Part shown: piece after piece, positions 12,601 through 20,476 of the stretch
Numbering within the stretch: the stretch's first letter is position 1
Layout of the letters: each line of letters opens with the position of its first letter
Assembly (NCBI RefSeq): GCF_000611645.1
Contig: NW_014013529.1
Location: 1 to 34,277, forward strand
Direction: 5' to 3'
DNA length: 34,277 nucleotides
Source of the DNA: Monoraphidium neglectum
Taxonomy: Eukaryota; Chlorophyta; Chlorophyceae; Sphaeropleales; Selenastraceae
Program-made: the position numbers and the translations under genes
Notes under the pieces: generated by a model
Databases searched by the model: none
Told to the model about the DNA's origin: nothing
Seen by the model: only the letters and a program-made list of their open reading frames with translations

Positions 12601-13092
12601 GCCACGAAGGGGGTGGGGTTGATCATGGGCACGGGGACAGGCGGTAAGGGGTGCAGGTGCGCCCAGGCGGGTGCCTGGTGCACAATTTGCAGGCGCGCAG
12701 GAGGGTAGATGAGATTAGTGCTGTGCCCGCGGCGCCGCCCTAGGGAGGGGGCCTAGCAGGCGCCGGTATGGAGGACGCTGGGCGCAGGCCAGCGAAGGGA
12801 CACAGGCGTGTCACGCGTCGGCCTTGCTCCGGCTCACCGCAATGCTGGAAAGCTTCTTGATGAGCGTTTTCAGGCGCGCCGCTAACACGGCGCCGTCCTG
12901 CCTGCTGCCATGCAGCGCGAGGATCCGCAGCTTGGGGGGGCTGCCACTGCCACCGCTGCCGCCGTTGCCTGAGCTGCCGGCCTCGCTAGCCGCCAGGTGT
13001 GAGGGCGTGCCTGCAGTCGCGCTGCTGCCGCCGTGCTTGGCGAGGGGGTGGGCCGGCGCTCGATGGCCGACATGATGCGCTTTGTTATTCAT
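4178..13092 (-). CDS. Three-module fusion: FSH serine hydrolase - RWD - YchF/Obg-like GTPase with TGS-like end
   Basis: Exons, 5' to 3': 13092-12838, 12594-11960, 11766-11181, 10965-10780, 10384-10220, 9975-9583, 9321-9273, 8921-8893, 8636-8543, 8254-8081, 7650-7497, 7269-7209, 7019-6964, 6498-6220, 5953-5899, 5661-5310, 5020-4851, 4495-4178. They total 4011 nt, giving 1336 aa, with phases matching at all 17 introns. Residues about 52-325 are an FSH1-type alpha/beta hydrolase: [25 protein letters not shown], nucleophile Ser187 in GFSNG, likely Asp276/277 in GADDLVV and His306 in HESGHCVP. A Gln/Arg/Gly-rich linker follows. Residues about 482-622 are an RWD domain: [49 protein letters not shown]. 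From about 737 comes the GTPase: G1 GKPSAGKSS (742-750), switch YPFTTIDPN (770-778), G3 DVAGLVPG (849-856), G4 NKAD (1056-1059), then FSGYHA-type and TGS-like blocks. NKAD suggests GTP rather than the ATP preference of OLA1/YchF. The cellular role is unknown; RWD domains often bind GCN1 or ubiquitin-pathway partners. Confidence 0.85.
4292..4366 (-). repeat. Pure (CAG)25 tract encoding 25 Gln in the TGS-like C-terminal region
   Basis: Plus-strand CTG is repeated 25 times without interruption. On the coding minus strand it encodes Gln 1275-1299, between [11 protein letters not shown] and the terminal block [18 protein letters not shown]. The absence of any CAA interruption marks it as a likely length-variable microsatellite. 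Confidence 0.95.
6302..6371 (-). repeat. Gln/His-rich CAG tract inside the GTPase domain
   Basis: Minus-strand CAG/CAA runs in exon 6498-6220 encode about 25 Gln with Gly, His and Ala breaks. The tract sits after [10 protein letters not shown] and before [20 protein letters not shown], so between G3 and G4 of the GTPase, probably in a surface loop. Confidence 0.85.
9651..9683 (-). repeat. CAG tract in the linker before the GTPase P-loop
   Basis: Minus strand encodes [14 protein letters not shown] in exon 9975-9583, between an acidic linker ([17 protein letters not shown]) and WSYCVGL, the first beta strand of the GTPase. No in-frame Met occurs in this exon. Confidence 0.85.
11478..11522 (-). 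repeat. 15-bp minisatellite, three copies, in the hydrolase-RWD linker
   Basis: Plus-strand units CTGCTGACTCTGGTG, CTGCTGGCTTTGGTG and CTGCTGACTCTGGTG lie head to tail at 11478, 11493 and 11508. On the coding strand they encode repeated HQSQQ-type pentapeptides. The unit is a multiple of three, so copy-number change would keep the frame. Confidence 0.9.
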
Positions 13093-13340
13093 TGCTGCAT
13101 ACTTTTCAGGGGATGCCCATTGTCAGTGCGGCAAGAGGGCGTCTGCAGCAGCTGACTCTTGTGCAGCAACGCAGCTGCAGCTCTGCAGAATACACTGAAG
13201 TGAACTGTCCGTGGCAGATATCTTGGTAGTGAAATTGCTACGTAAAAATAGATTCTAGCGGACACGTATGCAAAGTTGAAGATTACTGGTGGTGCACAGT
13301 AAGTGCCGGCCTGATCTCGCCAGATCGCACGGCGCAAAAG
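13093..13340. promoter_or_regulatory. Bidirectional promoter between the fusion gene and pICln
   Basis: Only 248 bp separate the two start codons, which point away from each other, so both 5' UTRs and both promoters must fit here unless an upstream non-coding exon was missed. No clear TATA box is present. A/T-rich patches lie at about 13215-13295, next to a Gln-codon-like CTGCAG-rich stretch at 13141-13190. Confidence 0.55.
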
Positions 13341-15407
13341 ATGACGGCCGCCGCGACCCCACAGCAGCTGGATGACTTTGCTGATCGTCTAGATGTCCAA
13401 ACGACCGTCCAGACAACTGCGGACGGGCGACCTGAGCTTGACACAGACCTGGCAGAGGAGCTGTCGGCGTCATTTGGCGACGTTGAGGCGGCGATCGGCG
13501 ACGAAGGGTTATCCTTGGGGACAGGCACCTGCTACGTCACCACCAGGTAGGGCTAGATCATGCAGGCAGAAGGAAGCCCCCTCCTGCTGCGGCAGGTCAT
13601 GGCTCCCGTGCCCGCCGAAATGTAGAGGCCAATGCAGCGCTCGAGGTTGCAAACTTCCAGCCAGCATCCCAGGTCCTGTTGCTGCAGTGTGCAGTCGGGA
13701 CCAAGCACAAACCTGATTATGCCGTCTGCTGCTCTCATCCCTCACGGCCGCCCCCCTTGGCACGCGCGGCCGCCGCCCGCGCCGCTCTCACGCTGAACGC
13801 ATGCCGCAGGCGCATCGTCTGGCTGCCGTCCGGCGCCGCCCCTGGCGCGCGCGGCCTGTCCCTGCGCTTCCCCCAAATCGTGATGCACGCGGTATCGACA
13901 GACGCCAGCAGCTTCCCGCGGCCCTGTGTTTACTTGCAACTGGACGAGGGGGACGATGACGAGGACGCCCCCATGACGGGCTTGGCGGGCGCCCTCGGCG
14001 GCGGCGGCAGCGGGGGCGGCGGGGGCCAGGGCGGCAGCGGCAGCGGCGAGGAGGGGGGCGAGGAGGGGGAGGAGGGAGAGGAAATCACTGCCGAGCTGCG
14101 GCTGGTACCGGCGGACGCTGCGGCAGGTGAGGCCGGGAGGTTGGTTGCATGGACCCCAGAAGTTTGTCCTGCGGGGCTGCTGAAGGATGGATCTCAGATG
14201 GAAGTTGCGGGTTGTGTCAATGGAGGCAAGCCCGCCCAGGACCCTTGCCTGGCATAATGCTCGCTTTGTGCCCGCTTCAGCAGTATCAGCAGGAGCAGCA
14301 GCATGAGCAGCAGCAGCAGCAGCAGGAGCAGCAGCAGCACCTCTGGCGGCACGGCTTGCCGGACAAGGCGATTGCAGGTCATTGCACGCGGCCACAGTGC
14401 TATGACGCGAGTGCGGCATGCCGTGCGCACCGACGCGCCCTCCTACGCCCCTTGCAATTGCAACTGCAGTGGAGGGGCTCTTTAAGGCGATGTGCGAGTG
14501 CTCAGCGCTCAACCCCGATTCCGACAATGAAGGTCTGTACTCATGCAATGCTGCTGCGTTCCCTTGGATGCGTGGGTGTGTCTGCAGCTGCCAGCTTCGC
14601 AGACAAGCTTGCCCTCACACTGCATGCTGTCCGCTGCCAACGGCAACCCGGCCTGCTGCCATGCGGACGCCATGCATCGCCCGTGGCACGCCCGGCGCCT
14701 TCCAGGCCCGTCCCGCTCGCGTTGCGGTGACGGCACGTTCATCCCTTGAAACCGCTGCCGGGCGCGTGCGGGCCTCCTACCATCTCGGAACGCTGTGACA
14801 CTTCTGATCCCAATACTACTACCCCGCCGGCAGACGACGGCCAGGCCGAGCTCTTCTTCGACGAGGCCGAGGTTCTGGCGGGGCTGCCGGCCGAGGAGCG
14901 GGACGCGCTGATCGCGGCGCGGGCGGAGGGCGCGCTGGGGCTGCGGGACGACGTCGACCAGGTGAGGGGGCGGGGCTGGAGGGGCCGGGCCCGGGGGCGG
15001 CGCGCTGGTTCTGGGAGCGTGGTGTTGTCATATCTAGGCTTGCTTCATGCGCACAGGAGGGGTGCATTGCAGCCACCCTAACGCAACGGCATCCCCCACA
15101 GGACGTGTGGAACACTTTTGCTGAACGAACGACACGACCTCTTCCTCTGCCAACCTCCGCGCCATTTCACCTCCGTCTCAACCCTGTTTCCAACCACGCC
15201 ACCACACCAATACACTTGGGCATTGTGCTCGGCACAGCTTCTGTAGCATATCACATGAGCACGCCGTGCACGCCTTTGCAACACCCCGCACAGTTGATGG
15301 AGGAGGACCCAGATCGCTTTGAGGACGACGAGGAGGAGGGGGAGGAGGGGGACGCCGCGGCAGCCGACGGCGCAGCAGTACCCGGCAGCAACGGCCACGC
15401 AGCTTGA
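13341..15407 (+). CDS. pICln, methylosome/snRNP assembly chaperone
   Basis: Exons 13341-13546, 13810-14126, 14470-14532, 14834-14961 and 15294-15407 (TGA at 15405-15407) total 828 nt, 275 aa, with phases 2, 1, 1 and 0 matching. The family's PH-like fold is recognisable: GTGTCYVTTRRIVWLPSG, then SLRFPQIVMHAVSTDASSFP and PCVYLQLDE. Next come an acidic Gly-rich insert, the strand ITAELRLVPAD, the helix GLFKAMCECSALNPDSDNE, and acidic tails including FEDDEEEGEEGD. pICln (CLNS1A family) works in the cytosol, bringing Sm proteins to the PRMT5 methylosome and holding them before SMN-dependent snRNP assembly; the older chloride-channel role is not supported. Human pICln is about 237 aa; the extra length here lies in Gly/Glu-rich inserts. 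Start chosen at the first ATG of the open exon, next to the divergent promoter. Confidence 0.92.
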
Positions 15408-16443
15408 TCGTGACGTGCACACGCGAGGGCCATGCGTCCGGGGTAATCTTGCCAGGCAAAATTGAGGCCGGCTGTTGCGGCTGGGCGGTGCCCGTGCGAC
15501 CTGCCATGCGGGTTTGCTTTGCACCAAAGTCGTGCTATGGCGGGGCTGCGACGAGTAACAGGTGCAGTCTGGATATCTTGGCGTTTGAGGTGTGTGACCA
15601 GATGGGCCCCTTGGTCCTGCCGCCTGTTTGCATGGAGGGTAAAGTGATGCAAGCAGTTGCTTAAAATGAAGCAGACAATTGCAATGCGCATGTGACCGCA
15701 GCAGTGCGCTCGTTTACGTCGTGAGGATCTGGAGGAAAGCAAAAATGACGTGCACGGGAGCGCAATCAAGGGAGCGAGATTGCTGAAGATTGCTGGGCGC
15801 TCAGCATCACGGACATCAGAGGGTGCAGGGGTCTCGGGTGCATGCAGGTGCGCAAGGGTGAGGGTTGAAAAACGGGCATGCCTGCAGATGATTCATCTGC
15901 ACGCCCAAAGAGTTCCAGCATGGAGCCCCGAGGACCCTCAGCCATTTGTGTTGCTCGACAGCCCCCCGCGACGCGTCGCAGCGTTGTGCCTTGCGCCCCG
16001 CACGGCCCGCTGGGGACAGCTCATGACTTGGTCGACGGCCCTGGCGTTAGTTGCTTGTGGCAATAGCAGCCCTGACGCATGCGTAATCCCGGTTCCTGGG
16101 GGTCCTGCGTTTTGCGCATGCTGACTCATCCTTTTTGGAGCACTGTGAACAGCCCAGGTGTGAGTGACCTCTTCGTGGTCGGCGGCCAGCAGAAGCGCGG
16201 GCCTTGGCAGTGGCGCTTCACAACCCAAAGTTTTGTTGTTGCTTGCGAGCAATCTGTCTTCTTAAAACTAGCACTAGCGATTTGTCAAGCTGTGATCGCG
16301 GGCTGGGACCCCTCAGAGATGGCGAAAGGCTTGCTACCCAACTTCAAGCGATGAGTTGTTGTATCTCATCATCTGTATCAGTCAGGGCTGGCTCGTAGCG
16401 GCCCGTCGGCCTCCCAAGGGTCCCCACCCAAGAAATCGCGCGC
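15408..16443. other. Gene-free stretch: pICln 3' UTR and upstream region of the next gene
   Basis: About 1 kb with only short frames on either strand and no splice-consistent exons. I found no TGTAA in the sense direction, so the pICln poly(A) site is undetermined. One copy of a 17-base sequence also found in an intron of the fusion gene lies at 15453-15469. Confidence 0.5.
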
Positions 16444-17775
16444 ATGGCGAGCAAGAAGCCGCTCAGCGGCAACAGCGCTCTCAAGAAGACTATCACCGAT
16501 CTAGAGGGCCTTGTCATCCAGCGGCAGCGGCAGGTTGAGGTGCTCGCTGCTGAGCAGCATCGCCTCAGCACGCGCGCGTCCATGGTCAACCTAGTTGGGC
16601 GCCACGCCATGGCGCTGCTGCAGCTTGGCAGCATGCTCAAGGGCAGCAGCGCTCCTGATGGTAGCGAGGGAGGCTTGGAGTGTTTGGCCACCGCTGATCC
16701 CGGCACGGTCGATTGCGCTCGAATCACAACCAGTGGCGGCGGCGGCGGCGGCGGCTCGGTTGCTGAAAAGTGGGTGCGCGATTACGTACGCCAGATGAGG
16801 CGCGATTACGACGCCGCGCCCGCGGGTGACGCCGCCAACTGCACTGCGCCGGACCTCCTTCAGCAGTCCAGCGGCAGCGGCAGCGGCAGTGGCGTCGGCG
16901 AGACCGACGCGGCCGTGCCGCTCGGCTGGTGCCCGGCGGCCGCCGCGCGGCGCGCGGGCGACGCGGGCTTCGAGCCCACCACGGCGACGCTCCGGCGGCA
17001 CCTGCGGGGCTTTGTACTGACCTGCGCCCCTCTCTTGATGTGAGCGTGCGGCGGGCTGGGGCGACGGGCTCGCTCAGCAGCTGCATGGCCCCAAACCAAC
17101 CGCTGCGCCGCCACACCACAGCATGCAAACCACTGCTTGCGACCGCCGCCGCGCGCATCACCAGCCACCATGCGCCTGCCGCCACGCATGCTCTGTCTCA
17201 CACCCCCTGCACATGCGCACGCACGCCCCCTGCGAGACCCCAGCCGCTTGCAGAGCGGCGCGCCTGACGCCGACGCCGCCCTGCGGCGGGTCCAAGCGGA
17301 GCTCAAGCAGATGCTCGAGGTTGTGGCCATGATAGCGATGGGCGAGGGCGGCGGCGCGGCCCCGGCCCCTTCCGCGTTTGCGTCCATCCTGATGAGCTCG
17401 CTGGAGGCGCCGGACGACGGGCCTCTGCTGGAGACGGGGCCGGCGGTGCCCGACACGCATTGGGAGTGGGCCGTGGCTCAGATAGGGCTGTCCAGCGTCC
17501 AGGTGGGGCGCGCGCGCTTCCGCTCGGGTTATGGGGAAGGGGGTTGGAGGGAAGAAAGAAGTGGCGGCTGGGTTGCTGCTCTTGTGGAAGACAAACATTC
17601 GTGCCAGCCGCCGAGTAGATCCGGTTTGCATGTGAGCTGCTGAGTCCATCACAGTGTGGCATCTGAATCATGCATCATGACACCTAAACAGCAGCATGCA
17701 TGCATGCATGCATGCATGCATGCATGCTCTCGCTCATATCAATGCCAAATCATGCATGCACGCACGCAAGCGCGC

Positions 17776-17808
<33 letters not shown>

Positions 17809-18548
17809 AACACACACACACACACACACAAACACACCTGTGCGGATCCCCTTCACCACAGGAAGAGCAGCTCCTCACCTTTTACGAGTTCCTCAACACC
17901 CGCATGGCCGGCATCATCGCCGCCCGCGAGCGCCTCGCCGCACAGTGCGGCGGCGCCGCCGCCTCTGACGTGGAGGCCCAGGAGCGCCTGGTCTCAGATC
18001 TGACAGCCGTGCAGCGCGATTACCTCATCAACTCCGCCGCGGCGACGCTAGCGATCTACGGGTCGATCCTGCGATCCGACCAGGTCGCCAGATTTATGGT
18101 GGCCTGCTTCCCTTATGTCTCCTCCCTAAGCGGCCTGCACCGGGCGCTCGAGGCGCTGCGGGCGCGCAGCAGGGCGGAGGTCGACGCCGAGGCCCAGTCG
18201 CGCGGGCAGCTGGCTGCGTCCCAGCAGCAGGAGCCGCCCCCGCGGCAGACGCTGCAGCAGGAGCGGGATGAGGAGCGGCAGCAGCGACCTCAGCCAATGC
18301 AGGAGCAGCGGGACACCCAACAGGCGGAAGAGGAGCAGCAGCAGCAGCAGCAGCAGCAGCCGCAGCGGCGGCCGCGGCAGCGACCACGCACTGCCGACAA
18401 ACGGCAGCCGGCGCGCGGCCGGCGCGCCACACCCAGCGGCAATGGCTGCGACGCCGCCGCTCTGGGTAACGGCGGTGCGGGTGCGACGGGTCAGGGCAGC
18501 GAGACCAGCAGCAGCACCGGACCGGCAGAGGGACCGCCGCACCCCTGA
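16444..18548 (+). CDS. Unrecognised coiled-coil, Gln-rich protein (513 aa model)
   Basis: Model exons 16444-17039, 17244-17502 and 17862-18548 (TGA at 18546-18548) total 1542 nt, 513 aa, with phases 2 and 0 matching. I do not recognise a named family. Residues about 14-60 form a likely coiled coil (LKKTITDLEGLVIQRQRQVE), then VNLVGRHAMALLQLGSMLKG. A Gly-rich loop and EKWVRDYVRQMRRDYDA follow, then LRRHLRGFVLT at the first exon's end. Exon 2 has ALRRVQAELKQMLEVVAMIA. Exon 3 opens with a helical block (QLLTFYEFLNTRMAGIIAAR, then AVQRDYLINSAAATLAIYGS) and ends in a Gln/Arg-rich, probably disordered and basic tail. The overall look, an N-terminal zipper-like helix plus helical C-terminal domain, recalls algal transcription-factor-like proteins, but no basic DNA-binding region is visible. 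The frame stays open upstream of the ATG, so an additional 5' exon is possible. Confidence 0.6.
17696..17729. repeat. (CATG)n microsatellite in an intron
   Basis: CATG is repeated about eight times (GCATGCATGCATG...) in the second intron of the 513-residue gene. The unit is self-complementary, so both strands can fold into hairpins. Confidence 0.9.
17775..17837. repeat. (CA)n/(CAAACA) microsatellite in the same intron
   Basis: CA dinucleotides interrupted by single AA steps extend to about 25 bases before the acceptor at 17859-17861. The stretch serves as a pyrimidine-poor, A/C-rich region next to the branch/acceptor zone. Confidence 0.9.
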
Positions 18549-20476
18549 CGTTTGCACAAAAAAGAATTGGAATCACGCGGCGCGCCTTGCCGCGGACCGC
18601 CCGCGACGCGAGTCTGCTGGGCACGCCGCCGGACGCAGTGCCAGCGAACAGTTGGCTCGCGTCTGAGCTCGCCACGCATGGACCGGCGTCACTGCCCCCT
18701 GGCTTTTTCACCGGCGCTGGCGTGGCTGCCAGCGTGGCCTTGGAACAGCAAACTGTGCTTCCCTCGTCTTTCTGCACTTCAACACTTCCCTTTGCCCCCC
18801 TTCCCTCCTGATGTGGCCGCCGGCCAGGCCGCCTGCACATCCAAACAAATTTCCCGCAACATGGGTTGTTTGGTCATCTGTGCTTTTCGCTTTGTGGCTG
18901 ATTAGAGGGCGGCGCCTGACCGTTGGCATGGTTGACTGGTTGTCTGCTGGCAAAACACGAGCTGTGCAACGAGCGAGGAGGGGTGACATCAGCGCCTGCA
19001 AGACCCTGGGGTGCCTGCACCATCCATGCGCCAATCAGGGCGACCTTTAAGCATGCACATTTGATTAAGCAACCCCTGACCCGCCCCGCAATTGTTTCCC
19101 TGTCAGTCCCTTGCGTGATCGTTTGCCACGCTTGGTTTTGGGGTCCTGCACAAAGCCCCTGCACCCGTCGGCAGGCCGCTCAAACCAGGGTTTTATGATG
19201 CTTTTAGCATTTTCAGGACCAAGCAAAATCCAAACCCCCCTTGCCCCCCTCCGGGCCTCAGTCTTGCGTGCTGTTTTAGGCCCACGTGCACCGCCATCCG
19301 CAGCAGGAGGCCTCTTGTGCGCCGCACGACGCTGCGATGAGGCTCGTTTTGGCATCCTTGGCCCCCCTTTTGCTGCGGCTGTGCATGGTTAGTAGGCATG
19401 GTGGCGCCCTTGCGTCATGGCCAGGCTGGCGGCGCCTTTGATGAAGCTTGTGTTCTTGCTGCATGCAAATCCTTGCAATGCGAGGAGCTCGCGTATATAT
19501 CATTGTGTTGCTGATAATATACCCTGCCTGCACACCATTCCTGCACACACGTGCCACATGGCGATCATGGGTCGTGCGAGGGGTGGGGTGGGACATGCGT
19601 TGGTGACAGGTTTGGACTTGCTGGGGGTGGTGGTGATTACCTTGCTGATTGTACCCACGCAAGGATGAATGCCTGACCCAGCCTTTGCATTTTGCAAGCA
19701 AGCAGGCGGATTGCATGCCGGCTGTGCAGTGGGTTGCTTTACATGCACCTTGTTGTATGCTTTGCTGCATTCATTCCATTAGTCGTTGTGTGCAGCACTG
19801 TGTTTTGCTTTTCCACTACACATACAGCAGGATATCAGTTGATGCATCCAGTAATTACTTTTACTCAATGTACACGGTTGCCTTGGACCTGAACAGCTGC
19901 AAGTGTGCGTGCGTGATAAAGTAATCAAGGCAGGGGGCACATTAACAGCACCCCGCAATAAAATTAGGTTGTATCCAGCCCCCTCCTGTCCAACCTGGAC
20001 ACACATGTTTTATCGTCGGCGTCGTTTGCCCAACAGGTTGGACACTTTGTTTGCTACCAAGTGGACGGGCTTTGAAAGAAAAGTCAGAGCTTGGGGGCGG
20101 CAACAGCACCTTAGCGCTCTGCAGCGGGGGCAACCAAGTCGGCAGGATTTGCTTTGGAACAAAGTCAGCAGGAGTCGCAGCTTGTTCGTTCAGGAAAAAA
20201 GACAGGCACTTTGAAAGTGGTGCCAGGTGCAAGATATGTTTTGTTCGCGCACGACCGTTGCAAATGCACCCCTCTCCCTGGGCGACAGCAGCAGCAGCTT
20301 GGCAGGTCCCAACAACCCCGACAACAGCTGCACGGCAGCACGAGGGATCCCTGGTCGAAGACTGGTCGAGTAGGGGCAAGCCTTGCTGATTGTGCAGGCA
20401 GCCCGTGAGCCAGCAGGCTTTGCCAACGGGTGAGAAGCGCGCACGCAGGCCTACACCTGGCAACGCCCGTCAACCC
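18549..20476. other. Gene-free stretch between converging genes (3' UTRs)
   Basis: About 1.9 kb between the stop of the 513-residue gene and the stop of the transferrin-like gene, which run toward each other. Base composition is visibly less GC-rich than in the exons. Only short frames without splice support occur. A small hairpin-like element, GGCACTTTGAAAGTGGTGCC, lies at about 20203-20222. Confidence 0.5.
19739..19743 (-). terminator. Possible TGTAA polyadenylation signal for the transferrin-like gene
   Basis: Minus-strand TGTAA, 734 bases past the stop at 20479-20477. It is the first sense TGTAA noticed downstream. A five-base motif is expected by chance about once per kilobase per strand, so support is weak. 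Confidence 0.25.

Noticed and set aside
15105..15293. Extension of pICln exon 15294-15407 upstream to a CAG at about 15102
   Set aside because: The longer frame adds Thr/Pro-rich sequence unlike pICln, while the acceptor at 15291-15293 gives a phase-0 join into the conserved acidic end.
16079..16354. 91-codon plus-strand frame
   Set aside because: No motif, no splice support, lies in the upstream region of the 513-residue gene.
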